A DNA stretch of 12,181 bases from assembly GCA_041591635.1 (NCBI GenBank), contig JBFHRO010000093.1, positions 1 to 12,181 on the forward strand, written 5' to 3'. Below, in pieces: positions 1 to 6,403 of the stretch. A program made the position numbers and the translations under genes. Each line of letters begins with the position of its first letter. Within the stretch, counting starts at the first letter, position 1. The notes under the pieces were generated by a model. That model did not search any database. It saw only the letters and a program-made list of their open reading frames with translations, and was not told the origin of the DNA. This DNA is from JACKOD01 sp041591635 (GTDB lineage: Bacteria; Pseudomonadota; Gammaproteobacteria; Pseudomonadales; Oleiphilaceae).

Positions 1-22
1 GGGCTATGCTTCCGGCGTTGTT

Positions 23-931
23 TTATTTTTTCTGCACATTGATTGTCGACAGTTCCAGCTGTACATCATTAACACGCTTCTCAAGCGAAACCAGGCGCTG
101 ATTCACCTGTAGCCGGCTTGCGTCCACCGATTCAATCGTCTTTTCAATGTCACGCACTTTTGGCCCCAGATCTACGGCAGACACCTGCTTTTGCAAGGCA
201 GCCTGCCCGGATTTCACCACGGCCAACTGCTCTGTCGCCTGCTTTGCCTGCGACACAAGATCTGCGACACCCGCTTCCAGCTTGGCCAACGACGCCACTA
301 CCCCTGCCAGCTCTTTCTGCGCAACATTCAGCTGCGCAGCCAGCTCTGCTTCGCGCTTGACCCCCTGTTCGTGGCGCGATTCGAACGCCGCAAGCGTTTT
401 ACCCGTTCCTTCGAGAGCCACCTTCAAACCATCAACCGACTTACTCAAAACAGCGAGCTCTTCTTTATTCTCGGCAATGGCTTTCTTGTTTCTGTCATTC
501 GAAACCGCCCAAAGCTTGCGCATTTCCGAGTCCAGAAAACGCAACTGTTTGTCAACCTCTGTCCCGGTTTGCACCTGAGCCGCATCTGCCTCAAGCAATT
601 GCCCTTCAAACCGGGCCATGAGCAATTTACTTTGCTTGATCAATTCCACGGCTTCGCGGGACTCCGCCTTGAGCTCGCCAATTTCCTGAGCCTGCTCATA
701 CAGCCCCCATCCAGCAAGCGCGGCAACCATGATCACCAATACAAGGTAAGCCACCGAAAACCGGCCTTTCGCCGCATTATCCTTCGCCGATTTTGGTGTT
801 CCTGCAACCAGCGGTTGTTTTACGTTTCTTGACGCCGCAACGGTGGTTTCTTTTCGTCTTCCCATTGCATCATCGGCTGCGATCTTTGCCGAGGTCACAA
901 CATCATCTCGTTCAGCTCTTAGGCCATCCAT
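23..931 (-). CDS. Single-pass membrane protein with long coiled coil, function unknown
   Basis: The predicted protein has 302 residues. The first ~57 residues are polar and basic with no signal peptide. One hydrophobic segment follows at about 58-78, and the remainder (about 80-300) is rich in Ala, Glu, Lys, Leu and Gln in heptad-like spacing, typical of an extended coiled coil. The topology is probably cytoplasmic N-terminus with the coiled coil in the periplasm. A block around residues 132-166 (LDSEMRKLWAVSNDRNKK) is less repetitive and may be the conserved core; I have a weak recollection of similar blocks in other gammaproteobacterial hypothetical proteins. The ATG at 931 is preceded by a weak GAGAG at 7 bp. 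An internal ATG at 865 has no Shine-Dalgarno sequence. The gene is divergent from purE across a 167 bp gap and ends near the window edge. I do not recognise the family. A cell-envelope or division scaffold is possible but unproven. Confidence 0.8.
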   Translation of the reverse strand: MDGLRAERDDVVTSAKIAADDAMGRRKETTVAASRNVKQPLVAGTPKSAKDNAAKGRFSVAYLVLVIMVAALAGWGLYEQAQEIGELKAESREAVELIKQSKLLMARFEGQLLEADAAQVQTGTEVDKQLRFLDSEMRKLWAVSNDRNKKAIAENKEELAVLSKSVDGLKVALEGTGKTLAAFESRHEQGVKREAELAAQLNVAQKELAGVVASLAKLEAGVADLVSQAKQATEQLAVVKSGQAALQKQVSAVDLGPKVRDIEKTIESVDASRLQVNQRLVSLEKRVNDVQLELSTINVQKK

Positions 932-1026
932 TCCGTCACTCTCGCGCTACAGATTCTTTCAATGATTTTTATTACTCCCGATGGCAACGCACAAGCAACG
1001 ATGACCAGGATGAGTCGCTATTGTAT

Positions 1027-1055
1027 TTGCAAGGGTATGTGCTAATCACTAAGAT
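1027..1055 (+). promoter_or_regulatory. Candidate sigma-70 promoter for purE-purK
   Basis: A TTGCAA hexamer (1027-1032) is followed after 17 bp by TAAGAT (1050-1055). Each matches four of six consensus bases at ideal spacing. It lies 43 bp upstream of the purE start in the divergent intergenic region. On the opposite strand a TACAAT hexamer (1025-1020) could serve the minus-strand coiled-coil gene, but no good -35 accompanies it. I see no PurR-like operator. Confidence 0.3.
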
Positions 1056-1098
1056 ATGCGATCTTTTTTCACTCATTTTGTGCCGTCGGAAGCTTTGA

Positions 1099-1593
1099 AT
1101 GCAACCTCTAGTTGGCCTGATAATGGGCTCCAAATCAGATTGGCCCACCATGGAATACGCCGCAAAAATGCTGGATTCGCTTGGCATTGCTTACGAAGCA
1201 AAGGTTGTATCTGCACACCGTACACCCGATTTGCTTTTTGATTACGCCAAAACAGCCAAAACCCGTGGACTGAAAGTCATAATCGCGGGCGCAGGGGGGG
1301 CGGCACATCTGCCTGGCATGGTGGCGGCGCAAACCGAATTGCCCGTACTTGGGGTTCCCGTCGAATCCCGCCACCTCAAAGGGCTTGATTCACTCTTGTC
1401 TATCGTCCAGATGCCTGGCGGCGTGGCGGTCGGCACACTTGCCATAGGCAAGGCCGGCGCGACAAACGCCGGCTTGCTGGCCGCGCAAATCCTTGGAATT
1501 ACCGACCCGGTAATCCAGGAAGCTGTGGCCAACTTTCGAGCCCAACAAACTAATAACGTACTAAATCACCCCGACCCGAGAAGCGAGATATGA
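1099..1593 (+). CDS. purE: N5-carboxyaminoimidazole ribonucleotide mutase (class I PurE)
   Basis: PurE converts N5-CAIR, made by PurK, into CAIR in cytosolic de novo purine synthesis. The 164-residue length is normal for class I bacterial PurE. The substrate phosphate/ribose loop GSKSDWPTM is at residues 10-18, with the conserved Asp at 14. The catalytic SAHRTP motif is at 38-43, with the active-site His at 40. The glycine-rich AGAGGAAHLPGM is at 63-74, and the PVES and QMPGGVAVGT blocks follow (about 87-113). The ATG at 1099 has a good GGAAG Shine-Dalgarno at 1088-1092, 6 bp upstream. The stop overlaps the purK start by 4 bp (ATGA), indicating translational coupling. Having purK next door agrees with the class I (N5-CAIR) rather than class II (AIR carboxylase) form. 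Confidence 0.97.
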   Translation: MQPLVGLIMGSKSDWPTMEYAAKMLDSLGIAYEAKVVSAHRTPDLLFDYAKTAKTRGLKVIIAGAGGAAHLPGMVAAQTELPVLGVPVESRHLKGLDSLLSIVQMPGGVAVGTLAIGKAGATNAGLLAAQILGITDPVIQEAVANFRAQQTNNVLNHPDPRSEI

Positions 1594-2708
1594 AGATTGG
1601 CGTATTGGGTGCCGGTCAGCTTGGCCGCATGCTTGCACTGGCCGGACTCCCGCTGGAAATGCAGTTCAGCTTTTACGATACATCGGGATCACCCAGCGTC
1701 GGCATAGGGGAGATCTTTGTTGACCGTGGCGGCAAGGGGAGCGAGCTGGAACAGTTTCTCGCCACGGTCGACATTGTCACATCAGAGTTTGAACACATCC
1801 CGCTTGCACTGGCACAAACCATAGAGCGCAAGAAACCGCTACTCCCCTCTTCGGAATCGACGCGTGTTTGCCAGAATCGGGCAGAAGAGAAATCCCTGTT
1901 CAACAAGCTTGGTATTCCGACGCCTCAGTACAGAGTCGCAACCTCTATCAGTGAGCTTGAGCTGGCCGTGGAAGCCTTGGGCTGTCCGGTCATCGCTAAA
2001 ACGATTACAGAAGGATATGACGGCAAGGGGCAGGCGATTATCCGCGATACCGCAGACATTGCCTCAGCATGGAGCAGCATCGGAAATACCGCACTCATTG
2101 TTGAAAAATTCATCAATTTCTCACGTGAATTATCAATCATCGCCGTACGATCCCGATCGGGCCAGATTGCCTTTTACCCCTTGGCCGAGAACACGCACCA
2201 GGGCGGCATTTTAAGATTTTCTGTGGCACCTGCGCCGCGCATTAGTCCGGATATTGAAAAACAGGCTCAGAGCTATGCCTGTGAATTGCTCGAGGCGCTT
2301 GGTCACGTTGGCGTTTTAACGCTTGAGCTGTTTGAAACCGAGCACGGACTGCTCGCCAACGAAATGGCGCCCAGAGTACACAACTCTGGTCACTGGTCGA
2401 TTGAAGGCGCCGCCTGCAGTCAGTTCGAGAATCACTTGCGTGCCATTTGCGATCTGCCACTGGGAGACTGTCAAGCAATCTCGCCCACCTGCATGATCAA
2501 CATCATCGGCAAAAAGGGCAAGACAGAAGCATTATTGCGCCTTCCCTACGTTCACCTTCATCTTTACGACAAAGAGGAGCGCGCAGGCAGAAAGCTGGGG
2601 CACATTACCGTTCAGGCCGATAACTATAAAGAACTGACTTGGCGCATAAGAAACGTTGCCTCCTTGCTTCCCGAGTGCCCTGAGTACAATCCCTCCGAGA
2701 ATCGCTGA
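1590..2708 (+). CDS. purK: N5-carboxyaminoimidazole ribonucleotide synthase (ATP-grasp)
   Basis: PurK uses ATP and bicarbonate to carboxylate AIR to N5-CAIR, which is handed to PurE. The 372-residue length is usual. The N-terminal pre-ATP-grasp fold begins with GVLGAGQLGRMLALAG (residues 4-19). The ATP-grasp domain shows the PSSESTRVCQNRAEEK segment (about 86-101), the GYDGKGQ ATP-binding loop (about 143-149) and a VEKFI strand. The FYPLAENTHQGGILR substrate segment and the metal-binding EMAPRVHNSGHWSIEG motif (about 258-273) follow. A C-terminal HLYDKEERAGRKLGH segment is typical of the family. The start overlaps the purE stop by 4 bp, so the two form one operon. No frameshift or missing motif is seen. 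Confidence 0.97.
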   Translation: MKIGVLGAGQLGRMLALAGLPLEMQFSFYDTSGSPSVGIGEIFVDRGGKGSELEQFLATVDIVTSEFEHIPLALAQTIERKKPLLPSSESTRVCQNRAEEKSLFNKLGIPTPQYRVATSISELELAVEALGCPVIAKTITEGYDGKGQAIIRDTADIASAWSSIGNTALIVEKFINFSRELSIIAVRSRSGQIAFYPLAENTHQGGILRFSVAPAPRISPDIEKQAQSYACELLEALGHVGVLTLELFETEHGLLANEMAPRVHNSGHWSIEGAACSQFENHLRAICDLPLGDCQAISPTCMINIIGKKGKTEALLRLPYVHLHLYDKEERAGRKLGHITVQADNYKELTWRIRNVASLLPECPEYNPSENR

Positions 2709-2728
2709 CCCTTTGCTATCGGCAATTT

Positions 2729-2760
2729 GCACCAGAAGGGATTTCGGTCCACACTGGTGC
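2729..2760 (+). other. Inverted repeat downstream of purK, possible transcript-end hairpin
   Basis: GCACCAG (2729-2735) and CTGGTGC (2754-2760) form a perfect 7 bp stem around an 18-nt loop, 21 bp after the purK stop. No T-run follows, so it is not a standard intrinsic terminator. It could stabilise the purEK mRNA 3' end or act with Rho. It may also be chance. Confidence 0.3.
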
Positions 2761-2822
2761 ACAACCGCATCAACAGATCCATAGACTCGCACGAAACGGA
2801 ATAACTCAGATTCTGCTAAGAA

Positions 2823-2851
2823 TAGATATGCATGGAAAGCAGTGCTATTAT
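2823..2851 (+). promoter_or_regulatory. Predicted sigma-70 promoter for sodB
   Basis: TAGATA (2823-2828) is a four-of-six -35 match. After exactly 17 bp comes TATTAT (2846-2851), a five-of-six -10 match. Transcription would start near 2858, giving an ~85-nt leader before the sodB start at 2943. The -10 touches the FNR-type box, so factor binding there would block RNA polymerase. Confidence 0.45.
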
Positions 2852-2864
2852 TGATCTCGATCAA
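2851..2864 (+). promoter_or_regulatory. FNR/ANR-type box upstream of sodB
   Basis: TTGATCTCGATCAA matches the CRP/FNR-family FNR/ANR consensus TTGAT-N4-ATCAA at all ten defined positions. It lies 78 bp before the sodB start and overlaps the -10 and start of the predicted promoter. Established knowledge is that FNR/ANR binds such sites without oxygen and represses when the site covers the core promoter. The inference is anaerobic repression of sodB. An alternative is activation of a promoter lying further downstream; the sequence around 2885-2891 is only a poor -10. Confidence 0.6.
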
Positions 2865-2929
2865 AAAAACATGTGCCTTCCTGCTTATTTCATGGTGATG
2901 CGCGCGTGAATTATCTGATGAATCATAAT

Positions 2930-2933
2930 GGAG
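2930..2933 (+). promoter_or_regulatory. Ribosome binding site that fixes the sodB start at 2943
   Basis: GGAG lies 9 bp before the ATG at 2943. The alternative in-frame ATG at 2928 has no Shine-Dalgarno sequence and would add five residues (METLT) that Fe-SODs lack. Confidence 0.7.
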
Positions 2934-2942
2934 ACTCTCACT

Positions 2943-3524
2943 ATGGCTTTTGAACTTCCAGCACTTCCTTACGCCAAGAACGCTCTGGCGCCTCATATTT
3001 CAGAGGAAACCATTGAGTTTCATTATGGCAAGCACCACAAGACCTATGTTGACAAACTGAATGGCTTGATCCCGGGTACTGAATTTGAAGGCAAAAGCCT
3101 GGAGGATATCATCAAGTCCTCAAGCGGCCCCGTATTCAATAATGCAGCGCAAGTATGGAACCATACCTTTTACTGGCACTGCCTGTCGCCCGAAGGTGGC
3201 AATGCCCCCACAGGCGCCGTGGCCGATGCTATCAATACTGCCTTTGGATCCTTTGAAGAGTTCAAAAAGCAGTTCAACGACAAAGCCGTCAACAATTTTG
3301 GCTCAAGCTGGACATGGCTGGTGAAAAACGCCAGCGGGCAGCTGGAAATTGTCAACACCAGCAATGCGGGCACCCCAATGACAGCGGGGCACACGGCCCT
3401 GCTGACCGTCGATCTGTGGGAACACGCCTACTACATTGATTACCGCAATGTACGCCCGAACTATCTGGAAGCCTTCTGGAAACTGGTCAACTGGAAATTC
3501 GTTGAAGAAAATCTGAACAGCTGA
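2943..3524 (+). CDS. sodB: Superoxide dismutase [Fe]
   Basis: SodB disproportionates superoxide to oxygen and hydrogen peroxide in the cytosol. The 193-residue protein begins MAFELPALPY, a classic FeSOD start. Metal ligands are visible as His27 (in IEFHYGKHHKTY), His74 (in WNHTFYW), Asp157 and His161 (in DLWEHAYYIDY). Gln70 in AAQVWNHTF is the position that distinguishes iron from manganese enzymes, which carry Gly there, and NAGTPMT at 141-147 also fits the iron form. The enzyme has no signal peptide. The gene stands alone: its own predicted promoter and FNR-type box lie upstream, and a strong intrinsic terminator lies just downstream. Confidence 0.97.
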   Translation: MAFELPALPYAKNALAPHISEETIEFHYGKHHKTYVDKLNGLIPGTEFEGKSLEDIIKSSSGPVFNNAAQVWNHTFYWHCLSPEGGNAPTGAVADAINTAFGSFEEFKKQFNDKAVNNFGSSWTWLVKNASGQLEIVNTSNAGTPMTAGHTALLTVDLWEHAYYIDYRNVRPNYLEAFWKLVNWKFVEENLNS

Positions 3525-3545
3525 TCGTTCTTGAATCAAACCAAC

Positions 3546-3577
3546 AAAAACACCGGGTGGTAAATACCGGTGTTTTT
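3546..3577 (+). terminator. Intrinsic terminator of sodB
   Basis: CACCGG (3551-3556) pairs with CCGGTG (3567-3572) around a 10-nt loop. The stem is extended by AAAAA (3546-3550) facing TTTTT (3573-3577), which also supplies the U-tract. It begins 22 bp after the sodB stop. The matching A-run could give some activity on the other strand. Confidence 0.85.
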
Positions 3578-3685
3578 GCTTCGATACTGTGATAGCCAAT
3601 CAAAACCCCTTCTCGTTTCCATCGCCCCATCTTCACAAGAATACAGCCCTATTTGGTGCGGGCTTTTACTTCTGCTCTTTCCGTC

Positions 3686-3712
3686 TAAACTATCTTCATT
3701 AAATGCCGATCA
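3686..3712 (+). promoter_or_regulatory. Predicted sigma-28 (FliA) promoter for the GGDEF-EAL gene
   Basis: TAAA (3686-3689), exactly 15 bp, then GCCGATCA (3705-3712). The flagellar sigma-28 consensus is TAAA-N15-GCCGATAA, so 11 of 12 defined bases match at the correct spacing. Transcription would start near 3719, leaving about 9 nt before the ATG at 3728. Such placement would drive the phosphodiesterase, lemA-like and M48 genes with the late flagellar class. Confidence 0.6.
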
Positions 3713-3727
3713 GTGGACCCGGATCGA

Positions 3728-5809
3728 ATGGGAAAAAACGCAACCATACCCGTCAAACAATCCCTTTCCCTGCGATTATTCCGGTGGGTTATGCTGACCG
3801 CCATTATCGCCGGCTGCGTATTGAGCGTGCTGCAAATTCTGCTTGATGCGCGCCGGGCAGGTCGAGAATTGGATACCCAGGCGCTTGCTCTATTGGAAGT
3901 AGTCAAGGAACCCGCAACGCAAGCCGTTTACAGTATTGACGCCAGCCTCGGAGCTCAAGTTATTGAAGGCCTGTTTAAGCAGCGTTTGGTGCGTGGAGCG
4001 GTGATTTCTCACTCAGATGGCAGTACTCTGGTAGAAAAACAGCGACCACTGATCGATTATCAGTGGCGCTGGTTGACAGATGCGGTTTTCGATCAAACAC
4101 GCCAGTACAGCCTTCCGCTCGAAAAAATGCGCACCAAGCTGCCGGAGCACTTCGGCGATATCACCTTGAATATAGACACGTCCGTGACAGCAGAAAGCTT
4201 TCTCGAACGATCTCTGATTGTTTTTCTTACCGGGCTTGCCAAAGCTCTTATTCTTGGCTGCATTCTGTACGTGGTTTACTCTTACATACTCACCCGCCCT
4301 ATCTCCGAACTGATATCCTCGTTGCTCACCGTTGATCCGCGCACTCCCGGGAAAAATACCATTCCGGTTCCCAAAGGACATGAACAAGATGAGCTTGGCG
4401 TTTGGGTCAATAGCGCCAACCTGTTGTTGTCCGAGATATCGGAAAGCCAATCCCGACGACAGGCCGCGGAGGCGCGCGCGCTTCAGCTGTCGCAAAACGA
4501 TGCGCTAACGGGCCTGCCTAATCGCCGGCAGCTACGCGTGCTGCTGCAGAAAGTTCTGCACGCACAGGAAAACAAGCCCAAACTGCTCGCCATCTTCTGT
4601 TGCGGCCTGGACGACTTCAAATCGATCAACGATCAATTCAGCTACAATACCGGCGACAAGCTGTTACGGGCTTATGCCCAGCGCATGTCAGCCCAACACC
4701 AAAACCTGTTTATTGCATCCCGATTAAGCGGCGATCAATTTGTGCTGGTTTTGCAAGTATCCGACGAATCAGCGCTAATAGTAGAAGCCGAAAAACTCCT
4801 GGCCGCACTGAGCCAGCCCTATGTTGTGGGTGATCAACGCATTGCAGTACGCTCCACCATAGGGATCAGTCGCTATCCGGCCGACGGCACCGATTGTGAC
4901 AAGTTACTGCAAAAAGCCGAACACACCATGATGCTCGGCAAGTCGGTGAAGCGAAATCATTACTGCTTTTACGAAGAATCCGTCGACACACTGCTACGAG
5001 AGCGCAAACAACTGGAGCGCGACTTGTCGACTGCGATCACTAATCAGGAGTTGCACCTCGTCTACCAACCCCAAATTGATTTGAAAACCAACGAAATCAT
5101 AGGTGCAGAGGCACTGCTGCGCTGGAATCACCCGGAAAAAGGCTTGATTCGGCCTGATATTTTTATCGCTCTGGCCGAAAACAACGGCCAGATTGCTGAA
5201 ATCGGCAAGTGGGTTATTGATGCTGTTTGCAAGCAAGTCAAGCAATGGCAATCTCAGGGGCTTGAAGTCAGAATTGCTATTAATGTGTCTGCCATTCAGC
5301 TCAACAACCCCCTTCTTGCGGGTGAAATCGTCAGCGCCATGACCACGGCAAGAATCAAACCCGATGCGATTGAAGTCGAGGTAACAGAAACCGGTGTGAT
5401 GCTCAACCCGGATCGCGCAACTGAGACCCTGAGAAAGCTCCAGCAATTCGGCATTCATATTTCAGTGGATGATTTTGGAACCGGTTATTCCTCATTAAGC
5501 TACCTCAAGAAGCTTCCCATCAGTACACTCAAAATTGACAAGCAGTTTATCGACGACCTGCTGTCAGACAAGGAGAACGCGACCATTGTCAACGCCATGA
5601 TACAACTGGGCCACAACCTGAATTACAAGGTGGTGGCCGAGGGCGTGGAAACCAAGCAACAACACGAAGACCTCAAGCTTCGGAACTGTGATATCGCACA
5701 GGGTTATTTGTACGCCAAGCCAATGAAACCAAAAGAGTTTTCAGCTTTTTTACAGACCCATTACAAACTTAGCAAAGCAACAAGAAAGGACGATTCCAAT
5801 GTCATCTAA
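3728..5809 (+). CDS. Membrane GGDEF-EAL protein, predicted c-di-GMP phosphodiesterase with degenerate GGDEF
   Basis: The 693-residue protein is predicted to hydrolyse c-di-GMP at the inner membrane. Two membrane segments (about 19-38 and 163-188) enclose a ~120-residue periplasmic sensor region. A HAMP-like linker (about 188-245) follows, then GGDEF (about 255-415) and EAL (about 430-680). The GGDEF signature reads SGDQF (334-338). The upstream metal-binding Asp of the DxDxFK segment is Gly (GLDDFK), and there is no RxxD inhibitory site. The EAL domain keeps EALLRW (461-466), NVS, VTET, DDFGTGYSSLSYLKKLP (581-597), LKIDK and VAEGVET. The ATG at 3728 is preferred; a GTG at 3713 lies upstream of the predicted transcription start and has no Shine-Dalgarno. 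The last 11 bp overlap the lemA-like gene, so they are probably co-translated. Loss of cyclase activity is inferred from residues only; the GGDEF may bind GTP and regulate EAL. Confidence 0.93.
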   Translation: MGKNATIPVKQSLSLRLFRWVMLTAIIAGCVLSVLQILLDARRAGRELDTQALALLEVVKEPATQAVYSIDASLGAQVIEGLFKQRLVRGAVISHSDGSTLVEKQRPLIDYQWRWLTDAVFDQTRQYSLPLEKMRTKLPEHFGDITLNIDTSVTAESFLERSLIVFLTGLAKALILGCILYVVYSYILTRPISELISSLLTVDPRTPGKNTIPVPKGHEQDELGVWVNSANLLLSEISESQSRRQAAEARALQLSQNDALTGLPNRRQLRVLLQKVLHAQENKPKLLAIFCCGLDDFKSINDQFSYNTGDKLLRAYAQRMSAQHQNLFIASRLSGDQFVLVLQVSDESALIVEAEKLLAALSQPYVVGDQRIAVRSTIGISRYPADGTDCDKLLQKAEHTMMLGKSVKRNHYCFYEESVDTLLRERKQLERDLSTAITNQELHLVYQPQIDLKTNEIIGAEALLRWNHPEKGLIRPDIFIALAENNGQIAEIGKWVIDAVCKQVKQWQSQGLEVRIAINVSAIQLNNPLLAGEIVSAMTTARIKPDAIEVEVTETGVMLNPDRATETLRKLQQFGIHISVDDFGTGYSSLSYLKKLPISTLKIDKQFIDDLLSDKENATIVNAMIQLGHNLNYKVVAEGVETKQQHEDLKLRNCDIAQGYLYAKPMKPKEFSAFLQTHYKLSKATRKDDSNVI

Positions 5810-6392
5810 TACCCTGATTGGTATTGCGGTTATCGCTGTATTTCTGTTTTATGTGATCGCCATATACAACAAGCTGGTCTCCCTCAAAAACCGCTTCAAG
5901 AATGCCTTCGCACAGATTGATGTGCAGTTACAGCGCCGGCATGACTTGATACCTAATCTGGTTGAGTCGTCGAAAGTTTATATGAAACACGAACAGGAAA
6001 CGCTCACTCGGGTGATGGAAGCGCGTAATCAAGCCGCCACAGCGACCAAAGCGGCGGCCAGCCATCCCGAAGATGGGGCTGCGATTCGTAAACTGGCCGG
6101 AGCGGAATCACTGCTCAACCGGGCACTCGGCAGTTTTTACGCGGTTGCGGAAAACTATCCTGATCTCAAAGCCAACCAAACCATCAGCCAACTGATGGAG
6201 GAATTGACTACGACCGAAAACCGGGTTGCCTTTTCACGCCAGGCTTATAACGATGCGGTCATGTCCTATCATACTTATCGCGAACAGTTCCCCAACAATT
6301 TGCTGGCCGGTTTTTTCTCCTTCAAGGAAACCTCTCTGCTTGAGCTCGACAGCGAAGAAGTTCGAAAACCGGTTAAAGTCAGCTTTAACTAA
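5799..6392 (+). CDS. LemA family protein
   Basis: The 197-residue protein has one N-terminal membrane segment (about 5-22), after which the chain is helical. The LemA signature is clear: YNKLVSLKNRFKNAF (23-37), IDVQLQRRHDLIPNLVESSK (40-59) and YMKHEQETLTRVMEARN (61-77). The later NYPDLKAN motif and the FKETSLLELD tail are also characteristic. LemA proteins are single-pass membrane proteins whose biochemical role is unsettled. They are frequently encoded beside M48/HtpX-type proteases, as here. The ATG overlaps the preceding gene by 11 bp and has AAGGA (5786-5790) at 8 bp. Only 11 bp separate it from the M48 gene, so the three form an operon. A partnership with the protease is inferred from context. 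Confidence 0.95.
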   Translation: MSSNTLIGIAVIAVFLFYVIAIYNKLVSLKNRFKNAFAQIDVQLQRRHDLIPNLVESSKVYMKHEQETLTRVMEARNQAATATKAAASHPEDGAAIRKLAGAESLLNRALGSFYAVAENYPDLKANQTISQLMEELTTTENRVAFSRQAYNDAVMSYHTYREQFPNNLLAGFFSFKETSLLELDSEEVRKPVKVSFN

Positions 6393-6403
6393 TCCAGGCC
6401 GCC

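Noticed and set aside
636..643. TTGATCAA palindrome as a second FNR-type site
   Set aside because: It lacks the 4-bp spacer of the FNR box and sits inside the coiled-coil coding sequence.
932..1098. PurR operator in the purE upstream region
   Set aside because: No palindrome like ACGCAAACGTTTGCGT is present.
1294..1300. Run of seven G in purE as a phase-variation tract
   Set aside because: It encodes the conserved AGAGGAAH loop in frame. A seven-base run in an essential-type biosynthetic gene is more likely constrained by Gly codons.
2709..2942. Fur box upstream of sodB
   Set aside because: A GATAATGATAATCATTATC-like 19-mer was looked for and not found. Short AT-rich stretches near 2911-2930 do not match well.
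3713..3727. GTG at 3713 as start of the GGDEF-EAL protein
   Set aside because: No Shine-Dalgarno sequence, and it lies upstream of the start point implied by the sigma-28 promoter. ATG 3728 is preferred.
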